Shown: piece by piece, positions 8,701-23,400 of the stretch
Layout: every line of letters begins with the position of its first letter
How positions within the stretch are numbered: the first letter of the stretch is position 1
Assembly (NCBI GenBank): GCA_964019695.1
Contig: OZ026531.1
Location: 8,503,701-8,567,700 of the forward strand
DNA length: 64,000 bases
Reading direction: 5' to 3'
Origin: Loripinus fragilis
Taxonomy: Eukaryota; Mollusca; Bivalvia; Lucinida; Lucinidae
Translations under genes and position numbers: made by a program
The notes under the pieces: model-generated
Databases searched by the model: none
What the model was told of the DNA's origin: nothing
The model's input: the letters and a program-made list of their open reading frames with translations, nothing else

Positions 8701-10634
8701 GGGCCAACAGAGGCGCAGGTATTGCTATGCGCACCGGCCCGCAACAATGTTTCGATACCGAGTTATCGGGGTGTGGAAGTCCGCCGCCCCGAAGCTTTAC
8801 GCGCTTCCGTCTCGCGAACTACTATTTTCATCATGCCCACACGGGCATCAGTTTGTAGTACCGGAGGCCGTCTACAAATGGTGAAAATTTCAAAGCGTTC
8901 CGTCGGGAAATTAAAAAGTTATGAGCATTAGAAGATCTTCCCATTAGGCCCCATTAGGCCACAGTAGCCGATCCGGCCTAAAACTTGCGCGGGTCACTTT
9001 CACGGACGGGCTCGAAACTGGTGCCAGAAGTTAGCCCCCGACCAGAGCTTCATTGTGAGGCATTGCGTAAAATTTTCCGTCCCCCGAGTGCCGAGCAATA
9101 GCCCCTGAAAGGGCTTTCGGCACAATTTTCACGCCCTTATTTGAGCCACTTGTAGCCGAAGGAATTTTGCGCAAATGACTGAGAGGTGCTCCTGGGCACT
9201 GCTCATCACTTTGCAATAGGTTCCGGGGCTTTTCGCGAAGGTCGCGTTTTCTCAAACTTTGAGGGCATTAGTGGGTGGGGTGTGAAAACCTCCGAATGCA
9301 TGGTTCTCAGCTCCTGCTGTGGGCAGCAAGCCAATTTTTTTTCCAAAATGTTGACCTATAAAAGAGCTTACTCGGGTGTGAAAATTATCATTGTGCGCGC
9401 GCGCCCCGGACCGCAATTATGATATTTCCTGTTTTCCCATAGGGCCCAAGGCAAATGGGGATAGCGGTTGTACGCGCTTTCTAAGGCTCTGATCGCTTTT
9501 AGATTTTGCACGCGGATAGGGCCAACAGAGGTGCAGGTATTGCCATGCGCACCCGCCCGCAACAATGTTTCGATACCGAGTTATCGGGGTGTGGAAGTCC
9601 GCCGCCCCGAAGCTTTACGCGCTTCCGTCTCGCGAACTACTATTTTCATCATGCCCACACAGGCATCAGTTTGTAGTACCGGAGGCCGTCTACAAATGGT
9701 GAAAATTTCAAAGCGTTCCGTCGGGAAATTAAAAAGTTATGAGCATTAGAAGATCTTCCCATTAGGCCCCATTAGGCCACAGTAGCCGATCCGGCCTAAA
9801 ACTTGCGCGGGTCACTTTCACGGACGGGCTCGAAACTGGTGCCAGAAGTTAGCCCCCGACCAGAGCTTCATTGTGAGGCATTGCGTAAAATTTTCCGTCC
9901 CCCGAGTGCCGAGCAATAGCCCCTGAAAGGGCTTTCGGCACAATTTTCACGCCCTTATTTGAGCCACTTGTAGCCGAAGGAATTTTGCGCAAATGACTGA
10001 GAGGTGCTCCTGGGCACTGCTCATCACTTTGCAATAGGTTCCGGGGCTTTTCGCGAAGGTCGCGTTTTCTCAAACTTTGAGGGCATTAGTGGGTGGGGTG
10101 TGAAAACCTCCGAATGCATGGTTCTCAGCTCCTGCTGTGGGCAGCAAGCCAATTTTTTTTCCAAAATGTTGACCTATAAAAGAGCTTACTCGGGTGTGAA
10201 AATTATCATTGTGCGCGCGCGCCCCGGACCGCAATTATGATATTTCCTGTTTTCCCATAGGGCCCAAGGCAAATGGGGATAGCGGTTGTACGCGCTTTCT
10301 AAGGCTCTGATCGCTTTTAGATTTTGCACGCGGATAGGGCCAACAGAGGCGCAGGTATTGCCATGCGCACCCGCCCGCAACAATGTTTCGATACCGAGTT
10401 ATTGGGGTGTGGAAGTCCGCCGCCCCGAAGCTTTACGCGCTTCCGTCTCGCGAACTACTATTTTCATCATGCCCACACGGGCATCAGTTTGTAGTACCGG
10501 AGGCCGTCTACAAATGGTGAAAATTTCAAAGCGTTCTGTCGGGAAATTAAAAAGTTATGAGCATTAGAAGATCTTCCCATTAGGCCCCATTAGGCCACAG
10601 TAGCCGATCCGGCCTAAAACTTGCGCGGGTCACT

Positions 10635-11451
10635 TTCACGGACGGGCTCGAAACTGGTGCCAGAAGTTAGCCCCCGACCAGAGCTTCATTGTGAGGCATT
10701 GCGTAAAATTTTCCGTCCCCCGAGTGCCGAGCAATAGCCCCTGAAAGGGCTTTCGGCACAATTTTCACGCCCTTATTTGAGCCACTTGTAGCCGAAGGAA
10801 TTTTGCGCAAATGACTGAGAGGTGCTCCTGGGCACTGCTCATCACTTTGCAATAGGTTCCGGGGCTTTTCGCGAAGGTCGCGTTTTCTCAAACTTTGAGG
10901 GCATTAGTGGGTGGGGTGTGAAAACCTCCGAATGCATGGTTCTCAGCTCCTGCTGTGGGCAGCAAGCCAATTTTTTTTCCAAATGTTGACCTATAAAAGA
11001 GCTTACTCGGGTGTGAAAATTATCATTGTGCGCGCGCGCCCCGGACCGCAATTATGATATTTCCTGTTTTCCCATAGGGCCCAAGGCAAATGGGGATAGC
11101 GGTTGTACGCGCTTTCTAAGGCTCTGATCGCTTTTAGATTTTGCACGCGGATAGGGCCAACAGAGGCGCAGGTATTGCCATGCGCACCCGCCCGCAACAA
11201 TGTTTCGATACCGAGTTATCGGGGTGTGGAAGTCCGCCGCCCCGAAGCTTTACGCGCTTCCGTCTCGCGAACTACTATTTTCATCATGCCCACACGGGCA
11301 TCAGTTTGTAGTACCGGAGGCCGTCTACAAATGGTGAAAATTTCAAAGCGTTCCGTCGGGAAATTAAAAAGTTATGAGCATTAGAAGATCTTCCCATTAG
11401 GCCCCATTAGGCCACAGTAGCCGATCCGGCCTAAAACTTGCGCAGGTCACT
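10635..11451. repeat. 817-bp unit, A-run deletion
   Basis: One A is missing after the T8 run (10981-10983 reads AAA instead of AAAA). This is the first length change in the array. A CpG change lies at 11444. Confidence 0.85.
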
Positions 11452-13087
11452 TTCACGGACGGGCTCGAAACTGGTGCCAGAAGTTAGCCCCCGACCAGAG
11501 CTTCATTGTGAGGCATTGCGTAAAATTTTCCGTCCCCCGAGTGCCGAGCAATAGCCCCTGAAAGGGCTTTCGGCACAATTTTCACGCCCTTATTTGAGCC
11601 ACTTGTAGCCGAAGGAATTTTGCGCAAATGACTGAGAGGTGCTCCTGGGCACTGCTCATCACTTTGCAATAGGTTCCGGGGCTTTTCGCGAAGGTCGCGT
11701 TTTTTCAAACTTTGAGGGCATTAGTGGGTGGGGTGTGAAAACCTCCGAATGCATGGTTCTCAGCTCCTGCTGTGGGCAGCAAGCCAATTTTTTTTCCAAA
11801 ATGTTGACCTATAAAAGAGCTTACTCGGGTGTGAAAATTATCATTGTGCGCGCGCGCCCCGGACCGCAATTATGATATTTCCTGTTTTCCCATAGGGCCC
11901 AAGGCAAATGGGGATAGCGGTTGTACGCGCTTTCTAAGGCTCTGATCGCTTTTAGATTTTGCACGCGGATAGGGCCAACAGAGGCGCAGGTATTGCCATG
12001 CGCACCCGCCCGCAACAATGTTTCGATACCGAGTTATCGGGGTGTGGAAGTCCGCCGCCCCGAAGCTTTACGCGCTTCCGTCTCGCGAACTACTATTTTC
12101 ATCATGCCCACACGGGCATCAGTTTGTAGTACCGGAGGCCGTCTACAAATGGTGAAAATTTCAAAGCGTTCCGTCGGGAAATTAAAAAGTTATGAGCATT
12201 AGAAGATCTTCCCATTAGGCCCCATTAGGCCACAGTAGCCGATCCGGCCTAAAACTTGCGCGGGTCACTTTCACGGACGGGCTCGAAACTGGTGCCAGAA
12301 GTTAGCCCCCGACCAGAGCTTCATTGTGAGGCATTGCGTAAAATTTTCCGTCCCCCGAGTGCCGAGCAATAGCCCCTGAAAGGGCTTTCGGCACAATTTT
12401 CACGCCCTTATTTGAGCCACTTGTAGCCGAAGGAATTTTGCGCAAATGACTGAGAGGTGCTCCTGGGCACTGCTCATCACTTTGCAATAGGTTCCGGGGC
12501 TTTTCGCGAAGGTCGCGTTTTCTCAAACTTTGAGGGCATTAGTGGGTGGGGTGTGAAAACCTCCGAATGCATGGTTCTCAGCTCCTGCTGTGGGCAGCAA
12601 GCCAATTTTTTTTCCAAAATGTTGACCTATAAAAGAGCTTACTCGGGTGTGAAAATTATCATTGTGCGCGCGCGCCCCGGACCGCAATTATGATATTTCC
12701 TGTTTTCCCATAGGGCCCAAGGCAAATGGGGATAGCGGTTGTACGCGCTTTCTAAGGCTCTGATCGCTTTTAGATTTTGCACGCGGATAGGGCCAACAGA
12801 GGCGCAGGTATTGCCATGCGCACCCCCCCGCAACAATGTTTCGATACCGAGTTATCGGGGTGTGGAAGTCCGCCGCCCCGAAGCTTTACGCGCTTCCGTC
12901 TCGCGAACTACTATTTTCATCATGCCCACACGGGCATCAGTTTGTAGTACCGGAGGCCGTCTACAAATGGTGAAAATTTCAAAGCGTTCCGTCGGGAAAT
13001 TAAAAAGTTATGACCATTAGAAGATCTTCCCATTAGGCCCCATTAGGCCACAGTAGCCGATCCGGCCTAAAACTTGCGCGGGTCACT

Positions 13088-13905
13088 TTCACGGACGGGC
13101 TCGAAACTGGTGCCAGAAGTTAGCCCCCGACCAGAGCTTCATTGTGAGGCATTGCGTAAAATTTTCCGTCCCCCGAGTGCGGAGCAATAGCCCCTGAAAG
13201 GGCTTTCGGCACAATTTTCACGCCCTTATTTGAGCCACTTGTAGCCGAAGGAATTTTGCTCAAATGACTGAGAGGTGCTCCTGGGCACTGCTCATCACTT
13301 TGCAATAGGTTCCGGGGCTTTTCGCGAAGGTCGCGTTTTCTCAAACTTTGAGGGCATGAGTGGGTGGGGTGTGAAAACCTCCGAATGCATGGTTCTCAGC
13401 TCCTGCTGTGGGCAGCAAGCCAATTTTTTTTCCAAAATGTTGACCTATAAAAGAGCTTACTCGGGTGTGAAAATTATCATTGTGCGCGCGCGCCCCGGAC
13501 CGCAATTATGATATTTCCTGTTTTCCCATAGGGCCAAAGGCAAATGGGGATAGCGGTTGTACGCGCTTTCTAAGGCTCTGATCACTTTTAGATTTTGCAC
13601 GCGGATAGGGCCAACAGAGGCGCAGGTATTGCCATGCGCACCCGCCCGCAACAATGTTTCGATACCGAGTTATCGGGGTGTGGAAGTCCGCCGCCCCGAA
13701 GCTTTACGCGCTTCCGTCTCACGAACTACTATTTTCATCATGCCCACACGGGCATCAGTTTGTAGTACCGGAGGCCGTCTACAAATGGTGAAAATTTCAA
13801 AGCGTTCCGTCGGGAAATTAAAAAGTTATGAGCATTAGAAGATCTTCCCATTAGGCCCCATTAGGCCACAGTAGCCGATCCGGCCTAAAACTTGCGCGGG
13901 TCACT
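13088..13905. repeat. Divergent unit 17
   Basis: Six substitutions occur at 13181, 13260, 13358, 13536, 13584 and 13721. The T to G at 13358 is shared only with 24810, exactly 14 units to the right. The one at 13181 breaks the outer stem of the compound stem-loop. Confidence 0.8.
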
Positions 13906-16900
13906 TTCACGGACGGGCTCGAAACTGGTGCCAGAAGTTAGCCCCCGACCAGAGCTTCATTGTGAGGCATTGCGTAAAATTTTCCGTCCCCCGAGTGCCG
14001 AGCAATAGCCCCTGAAAGGGCTTTCGGCACAATTTTCACGCCCTTATTTGAGCCACTTGTAGCCGAAGGAATTTTGCGCAAATGACTGAGAGGTGCTCCT
14101 GGGCACTGCTCATCACTTTGCAATAGGTTCCGGGGCTTTTCGCGAAGGTCGCGTTTTCTCAAACTTTGAGGGCATTAGTGGGTGGGGTGTGAAAACCTCC
14201 GAATGCATGGTTCTCAGCTCCTGCTGTGGGCAGCAAGCCAATTTTTTTTCCAAAATGTTGACCTATAAAAGAGCTTACTCGGGTGTGAAAATTATCATTG
14301 TGCGCGCGCGCCCCGGACCGCAATTATGATATTTCCTGTTTTCCCATAGGGCCCAAGGCAAATGGGGATAGCGGTTGTACGCGCTTTCTAAGGCTCTGAT
14401 CGCTTTTAGATTTTGCACGCGGATAGGGCCAACAGAGGCGCAGGTATTGCCATGCGCACCCGCCCGCAACAATGTTTCGATACCGAGTTATCGGGGTGTG
14501 GAAGTCCGCCGCCCCGAAGCTTTACGCGCTTCCGTCTCGCGAACTACTATTTTCATCATGCCCACACGGGCATCAGTTTGTAGTACCGGAGGCCGTCTAC
14601 AAATGGTGAAAATTTCAAAGCGTTCCGTCGGGAAATTAAAAAGTTATGAGCATTAGAAGATCTTCCCATTAGGCCCCATTAGGCCACAGTAGCCGATCCG
14701 GCCTAAAACTTGCGCGGGTCACTTTCACGGACGGGCTCGAAACTGGTGCCAGAAGTTAGCCCCCGACCAGAGCTTCATTGTGAGGCATTGCGTAAAATTT
14801 TCCGTCCCCCGAGTGCCGAGCAATAGCCCCTGAAAGGGCTTTCGGCACAATTTTCACGCCCTTATTTGAGCCACTTGTAGCCGAAGGAATTTTGCGCAAA
14901 TGACTGAGAGGTGCTCCTGGGCACTGCTCATCACTTTGCAATAGGTTCCGGGGCTTTTCGCGAAGGTCGCGTTTTCTCAAACTTTGAGGGCATTAGTGGG
15001 TGGGGTGTGAAAACCTCCGAATGCATGGTTCTCAGCTCCTGCTGTGGGCAGCAAGCCAATTTTTTTTCCAAAATGTTGACCTATAAAAGAGCTTACTCGG
15101 GTGTGAAAATTATCATTGTGCGCGCGCGCCCCGGACCGCAATTATGATATTTCCTGTTTTCCCATAGGGCCCAAGGCAAATGGGGATAGCGGTTGTACGC
15201 GCTTTCTAAGGCTCTGATCGCTTTTAGATTTTGCACGCGGATAGGGCCAACAGAGGCGCAGGTATTGCCATGCGCACCCGCCCGCAACAATGTTTCGATA
15301 CCGAGTTATCGGGGTGTGGAAGTCCGCCGCCCCGAAGCTTTACGCGCTTCCGTCTCGCGAACTACTATTTTCATCATGCCCACACGGGCATCAGTTTGTA
15401 GTACCGGAGGCCGTCTACAAATGGTGAAAATTTCAAAGCGTTCCGTCGGGAAATTAAAAAGTTATGAGCATTAGAAGATCTTCCCATTAGGCCCCATTAG
15501 GCCACAGTAGCCGATCCGGCCTAAAACTTGCGCGGGTCACTTTCACGGACGGGCTCGAAACTGGTGCCAGAAGTTAGCCCCTGACCAGAGCTTCATTGTG
15601 AGGCATTGCGTAAAATTTTCCGTCCCCCGAGTGCCGAGCAATAGCCCCTGAAAGGGCTTTCGGCACAATTTTCACGCCCTTATTTGAGCCACTTGTAGCC
15701 GAAGGAATTTTGCGCAAATGACTGAGAGGTGCTCCTGGGCACTGCTCATCACTTTGCAATAGGTTCCGGGGCTTTTCGCGAAGGTCGCGTTTTCTCAAAC
15801 TTTGAGGGCATTAGTGGGTGGGGTGTGAAAACCTCCGAATGCATGGTTCTCAGCTCCTGCTGTGGGCAGCAAGCCAATTTTTTTTCCAAAATGTTGACCT
15901 ATAAAAGAGCTTACTCGGGTGTGAAAATTATCATTGTGCGCGCGCGCCCCGGACCGCAATTATGATATTTCCTGTTTTCCCATAGGGCCCAAGGCAAATG
16001 GGGATAGCGGTTGTACGCGCTTTCTAAGGCTCTGATCGCTTTTAGATTTTGCACGCGGATAGGGCCAACAGAGGCGCAGGTATTGCCATGCGCACCCGCC
16101 CGCAACAATGTTTCGATACCGAGTTATCGGGGTGTGGAAGTCCGCCGCCCCGAAGCTTTACGCGCTTCCGTCTCGCGAACTACTATTTTCATCATGCCCA
16201 CACGGGCATCAGTTTGTAGTACCGGAGGCCGTCTACAAATGGTGAAAATTTCAAAGCGTTCCGTCGGGAAATTAAAAAGTTATGAGCATTAGAAGATCTT
16301 CCCATTAGGCCCCATTAGGCCACAGTAGCCGATCCGGCCTAAAACTTGCGCGGGTCACTTTCACGGACGGGCTCGAAACTGGTGCCAGAAGTTAGCCCCC
16401 GACCAGAGCTTCATTGTGAGGCATTGCGTAAAATTTTCCGTCCCCCGAGTGCCGAGCAATAGCCCCTGAAAGGGCTTTCGGCACAATTTTCACGCCCTTA
16501 TTTGAGCCACTTGTAGCCGAAGGAATTTTGCGCAAATGACTGAGAGGTGCTCCTGGGCACTGCTCATCACTTTGCAATAGGTTCCAGGGCTTTTCGCGAA
16601 GGTCGCGTTTTCTCAAACTTTGAGGGCATTAGTGGGTGGGGTGTGAAAACCTCCGAATGCATGGTTCTCAGCTCCTGCTGTGGGCAGCAAGCCAATTTTT
16701 TTTCCAAAATGTTGACCTATAAAAGAGCTTACTCGGGTGTGAAAATTATCATTGTGCGCGCGCGCCCCGGACCGCAATTATGATATTTCCTGTTTTCCCA
16801 TAGGGCCCAATGCAAATGGGGATAGCGGTTGTACGCGCTTTCTAAGGCTCTGATCGCTTTTAGATTTTGCACGCGGATAGGGCCAACAGAGGCGCAGGTA

Positions 16901-19630
16901 TTGCCATGCGCACCCGCCCGCAACAATGTTTCGATACCGAGTTATCGGGGTGTGGAAGTCCGCCGCCCCGAAGCTTTAGGCGCTTCCGTCTCGCGAACTA
17001 CTATTTTCATCATGCCCACACGGGCATCAGTTTGTAGTACCGGAGGCCGTCTACAAATGGTGAAAATTTCAAAGCGTTCCGTCGGGAAATTAAAAAGTTA
17101 TGAGCATTAGAAGATCTTCCCATTAGGCCCCATTAGGCCACAGTAGCCGATCCGGCCTAAAACTTGCGCGGGTCACTTTCACGGACGGGCTCGAAACTGG
17201 TGCCAGAAGTTAGCCCCCGACCAGAGCTTCATTGTGAGGCATTGCGTAAAATTTACCGTCCCCCGAGTGCCGAGCAATAGCCCCTGAAAGGGCTTTCGGC
17301 ACAATTTTCACTCCCTTATTTGAGCCACTTGTAGCCGAAGGAATTTTGCGCAAATGACTGAGAGGTGCTCCTGGGCACTGCTCATCACTTTGCAATAGGT
17401 TCCGGGGCTTTTCGCGAAGGTCGCGTTTTCTCAAACTTTGAGGGCATTAGTGGGTGGGGTGTGAAAACCTCCGAATGCATGGTTCTCAGCTCCTGCTGTG
17501 GGCAGCAAGCCAATTTTTTTTCCAAAATGTTGACCTATAAAAGAGCTTACTCGGGTGTGAAAATTATCATTGTGCGCGCGCGCCCCGGACCGCAATTATG
17601 ATATTTCCTGTTTTCCCATAGGGCCCAAGGCAAATGGGGATAGCGGTTGTACGCGCTTTCTAAGGCTCTGATCGCTTTTAGATTTTGCACGCGGATAGGG
17701 CCAACAGAGGCGCAGGTATTGCCATGCGCACCCGCCCGCAACAATGTTTCGATACCGAGTTATCGGGGTGTGGAAGTCCGCCGCCCCGAAGCTTTACGCG
17801 CTTCCGTCTCGCGAACTACTATTTTCATCATGCCCACACGGGCATCAGTTTGTAGTACCGGAGGCCGTCTACAAATGGTGAAAATTTCAAAGCGTTCCGT
17901 CGGGAAATTAAAAAGTTATGAGCATTAGAAGATCTTCCCATTAGGCCCCATTAGGCCACAGTAGCCAATCCGGCCTAAAACTTGCGCGGGTCACTTTCAC
18001 GGACGGGCTCGAAACTGGTGCCAGAAGTTAGCCCCCGACCAGAGCTTCATTGTGAGGCATTGCGTAAAATTTTCCGTCCCCCGAGTGCCGAGCAATAGCC
18101 CCTGAAAGGGCTTTCGGCACAATTTTCACGCCCTTATTTGAGCCACTTGTAGCCGAAGGAATTTTGCGCAAATGACTGAGAGGTGCTCCTGGGCACTGCT
18201 CATCACTTTGCAATAGGTTCCGGGGCTTTTCGCGAAGGTCGCGTTTTCTCAAACTTTGAGGGCATTAGTGGGTGGGGTGTGAAAACCTCCGAATGCATGG
18301 TTCTCAGCTCCTGCTGTGGGCAGCAAGCCAATTTTTTTCCAAAATGTTGACCTATAAAAGAGCTTACTCGGGTGTGAAAATTATCATTGTGCGCGCGCGC
18401 CCCGGACCGCAATTATGATATTTCCTGTTTTCCCATAGGGCCCAAGGCAAATGGGGATAGCGGTTGTACGCGCTTTCTAAGGCTCTGATCGCTTTTAGAT
18501 TTTGCACGCGGATAGGGCCAACAGAGGCGCAGGTATTGCCATGCGCACCCGCCCGCAACAATGTTTCGATACCGAGTTATCGGGGTGTGGAAGTCCGCCG
18601 CCCCGAAGCTTTACGCGCTTCCGTCTCGCGAACTACTATTTTCATCATGCCCACACGGGCATCAGTTTGTAGTACCGGAGGCCGTCTACAAATGGTGAAA
18701 ATTTCAAAGCGTTCCGTCGGGAAATTAAAAAGTTATGAGCATTAGAAGATCTTCCCATTAGGCCCCATTAGGCCACAGTAGCCGATCCGGCCTAAAACTT
18801 GCGCGGGTCACTTTCACGGACGGGCTCGAAACTGGTGCCAGAAGTTAGCCCCCGACCAGAGCTTCATTGTGAGGCATTGCGTAAAATTTTCCGTCCCCCG
18901 AGTGCCGAGCAATAGCCCCTGAAAGGGCTTTCGGCACAATTTTCACGCCCTTATTTGAGCCACTTGTAGCCGAAGGAATTTTGCGCAAATGACTGAGAGG
19001 TGCTCCTGGGCACTGCTCATCACTTTGCAATAGGTTCCAGGGCTTTTCGCGAAGGTCGCGTTTTCTCAAACTTTGAGGGCATTAGTGGGTGGGGTGTGAA
19101 AACCTCCGAATGCATGGTTCTCAGCTCCTGCTGTGGGCAGCAAGCCAATTTTTTTTCCAAAATGTTGACCTATAAAAGAGCTTACTCGGGTGTGAAAATT
19201 ATCATTGTGCGCGCGCGCCCCGGACCGCAATTATGATATTTCCTGTTTTCCCATAGGGCCCAAGGCAAATGGGGATAGCGGTTGTACGCGCTTTCTAAGG
19301 CTCTGATCGCTTTTAGATTTTGCACGCGGATAGGGCCAACAGAGGCGCAGGTATTGCCATGCGCACCCGCCCGCAACAATGTTTCGATACCGAGTTATCG
19401 GGGTGTAGAAGTCCGCCGCCCCGAAGCTTTACGCGCTTCCGTCTCGCGAACTACTATTTTCATCATGCCCACACGGGCATCAGTTTGTAGTACCGGAGGC
19501 CGTCTACAAATGGTGAAAATTTCAAAGCGTTCCGTCGGGAAATTAAAAAGTTATGAGCATTAGAAGATCTTCCCATTAGGCCCCATTAGGCCACAGTAGC
19601 CGATCCGGCCTAAAACTTGCGCGGGTCACT

Positions 19631-20449
19631 TTCACGGACGGGCTCGAAACTGGTGCCAGAAGTTAGCCCCCGACCAGAGCTTCATTGTGAGGCATTGCGT
19701 AAAATTTTCCGTCCCCCGAGTGCCGAGCAATAGCCCCTGAAAGGGCTTTCGGCACAATTTTCATGCCCTTATTTGAGCCACTTGTAGCCGAAGGAATTTT
19801 GCGCAAATGACTGAGAGGTGCTCCTGGGCACTGCTCATCACTTTGCAATAGGTTCCGGGGCTTTTCGCGAAGGTCGCGTTTTCTCAAACTTTGAGGGCAT
19901 TAGTGGGTGGGGTGTGAAAACCTCCGAATGCATGGTTCTCAGCTCCTGCTGTGGGCAGCAAGCCAATTTTTTTTTCCAAAATGTTGACCTATAAAAGAGC
20001 TTACTCGGGTGTGAAAATTATCATTGTGCGTGCGCGCCCCGGACCGCAATTATGATATTTCCTGTTTTCCCATAGGGCCCAAGGCAAATGGGGATAGCGG
20101 TTGTACGCGCTTTCTAAGGCTCTGATCGCTTTTAGATTTTGCACGCGGATAGGGCCAACAGAGGCGCAGGTATTGCCATGCGCACCCGCCCGCAACAATG
20201 TTTCGATACCGAGTTATCGGGGTGTGGAAGTCCGCCGCCCCGAAGCTTTACGCGCTTCCGTCTCGCGAACTACTATTTTCATCATGCCCACACGGGCATC
20301 AGTTTGTAGTACCGGAGGCCGTCTACAAATGGTGAAAATTTCAAAGCGTTCCGTCGGGAAATTAAAAAGTTATGAGCATTAGAAGATCTTCCCATTAGGC
20401 CCCATTAGGCCACAGTAGCCGATCCGGCCTAAAACTTGCGCGGGTCACT
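19631..20449. repeat. 819-bp unit, T9 run
   Basis: This is the only unit seen with nine T (19967-19975). It also has CpG changes at 19764 and 20031, the latter interrupting the GC alternating tract. Confidence 0.85.
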
Positions 20450-23400
20450 TTCACGGACGGGCTCGAAACTGGTGCCAGAAGTTAGCCCCCGACCAGAGCT
20501 TCATTGTGAGGCATTGCGTAAAATTTTCCGTCCCCCGAGTGCCGAGCAATAGCCCCTGAAAGGGCTTTCGGCACAATTTTCACGCCCTTATTTGAGCCAC
20601 TTGTAGCCGAAGGAATTTTGCGCAAATGACTGAGAGGTGCTCCTGGGCACTGCTCATCACTTTGCAATAGGTTCCGGGGCTTTTCGCGAAGGTCGCGTTT
20701 TCTCAAACTTTGAGGGCATTAGTGGGTGGGGTGTGAAAACCTCCGAATGCATGGTTCTCAGCTCCTGCTGTGGGCAGCAAGCCAATTTTTTTTCCAAAAT
20801 GTTGACCTATAAAAGAGCTTACTCGGGTGTGAAAATTATCATTGTGCGCGCGCGCCCCGGACCGCAATTATGATATTTCCTGTTTTCCCATAGGGCCCAA
20901 GGCAAATGGGGATAGCGGTTGTACGCGCTTTCTAAGGCTCTGATCGCTTTTAGATTTTGCACGCGGATAGGGCCAACAGAGGCGCAGGTATTGCCATGCG
21001 CACCCGCCCGCAACAATGTTTCGATACCGAGTTATCGGGGTGTGGAAGTCCGCCGCCCCGAAGCTTTACGCGCTTCCGTCTCGCGAACTACTATTTTCAT
21101 CATGCCCACACGGGCATCAGTTTGTAGTACTGGAGGCCGTCTACAAATGGTGAAAATTTCAAAGCGTTCCGTCGGGAAATTAAAAAGTTATGAGCATTAG
21201 AAGATCTTCCCATTAGGCCCCATTAGGCCACAGTAGCCGATCCGGCCTAAAACTTGCGCGGGTCACTTTCACGGACGGGCTCGAAACTGGTGCCAGAAGT
21301 TAGCCCCCGACCAGAGCTTCATTGTGAGGCATTGCGTAAAATTTTCCGTCCCCCGAGTGCCGAGCAATAGCCCCTGAAAGGGCTTTCGGCACAATTTTCA
21401 CGCCCTTATTTGAGCCACTTGTAGCCGAAGGAATTTTGCGCAAATGACTGAGAGGTGCTCCTGGGCACTGCTCATCACTTTGCAATAGGTTCCGGGGCTT
21501 TTCGCGAAGGTCGCGTTTTCTCAAACTTTGAGGGCATTAGTGGGTGGGGTGTGAAAACCTCCGAATGCATGGTTCTCAGCTCCTGCTGTGGGCAGCAAGC
21601 CAATTTTTTTTCCAAAATGTTGACCTATAAAAGAGCTTACTCGGGTGTGAAAATTATCATTGTGCGCGCGCGCCCCGGACCGCAATTATGATATTTCCTG
21701 TTTTCCCATAGGGCCCAAGGCAAATGGGGATAGCGGTTGTACGCGCTTTCTAAGGCTCTGATCGCTTTTAGATTTTGCACGCGGATAGGGCCAACAGAGG
21801 CGCAGGTATTGCCATGCGCACCCGCCCGCAACAATGTTTCGATACCGAGTTATCGGGGTGTGGAAGTCCGCCGCCCCGAAGCTTTACGCGCTTCCGTCTC
21901 GCGAACTACTATTTTCATCATGCCCACACGGGCATCAGTTTGTAGTACCGGAGGCCGTCTACAAATGGTGAAAATTTCAAAGCGTTCCGTCGGGAAATTA
22001 AAAAGTTATGAGCATTAGAAGATCTTCCCATTAGGCCCCATTAGGCCACAGTAGCCGATCCAGCCTAAAACTTGCGCGGGTCACTTTCACGGACGGGCTC
22101 GAAACTGGTGCCAGAAGTTAGCCCCCGACCAGAGCTTCATTGTGAGGCATTGCGTAAAATTTTCCGTCCCCCGAGTGCCGAGCAATAGCCCCTGAAAGGG
22201 CTTTCGGCACAATTTTCACGCCCTTATTTGAGCCACTTGTAGCCGAAGGAATTTTGCGCAAATGACTGAGAGGTGCTCCTGGGCACTGCTCATCACTTTG
22301 CAATAGGTTCCGGGGCTTTTCGCGAAGGTCGCGTTTTCTCAAACTTTGAGGGCATTAGTGGGTGGGGTGTGAAAACCTCCGAATGCATGGTTCTCAGCTC
22401 CTGCTGTGGGCAGCAAGCCAATTTTTTTTCCAAAATGTTGACCTATAAAAGAGCTTACTCGGGTGTGAAAATTATCATTGTGCGCGCGCGCCCCGGACCG
22501 CAATTATGATATTTCCTGTTTTCCCATAGGGCCCAAGGCAAATGGGGATAGCGGTTGTACGCGCTTTCTAAGGCTCTGATCGCTTTTAGATTTTGCACGC
22601 GGATAGGGCCAACAGAGGCGCAGGTATTGCCATGCGCACCCGCCCGCAACAATGTTTCGATACCGAGTTATCGGGGTGTGGAAGTCCGCCGCCCCGAAGC
22701 TTTACGCGCTTCTGTCTCGCGAACTACTATTTTCATCATGCCCACACGGGCATCAGTTTGTAGTACCGGAGGCCGTCTACAAATGGTGAAAATTTCAAAG
22801 CGTTCCGTCGGGAAATTAAAAAGTTATGAGCATTAGAAGATCTTCCCATTAGGCCCCATTAGGCCACAGTAGCCGATCCGGCCTAAAACTTGCGCGGGTC
22901 ACTTTCACGGACGGGCTCGAAACTGGTGCCAGAAGTTAGCCCCCGACCAGAGCTTCATTGTGAGGCATTGCGTAAAATTTTCCGTCCCCCGAGTGCCGAG
23001 CAATAGCCCCTGAAAGGGCTTTCGGCACAATTTTCACGCCCTTATTTGAGCCACTTGTAGCCGAAGGAATTTTGCGCAAATGACTGAGAGGTGCTCCTGG
23101 GCACTGCTCATCACTTTGCAATAGGTTCCGGGGCTTTTGGCGAAGGTCGCGTTTTCTCAAACTTTGAGGGCATTAGTGGGTGGGGTGTGAAAACCTCCGA
23201 ATGCATGGTTCTCAGCTCCTGCTGTGGGCAGCAAGCCAATTTTTTTTCCAAAATGTTGACCTATAAAAGAGCTTACTCGGGTGTGAAAATTATCATTGTG
23301 CGCGCGCGCCCCGGACCGCAATTATGATATTTCCTGTTTTCCCATAGGGCCCAAGGCAAATGGGGATAGCGGTTGTACGCGCTTTCTAAGGCTCTGATCG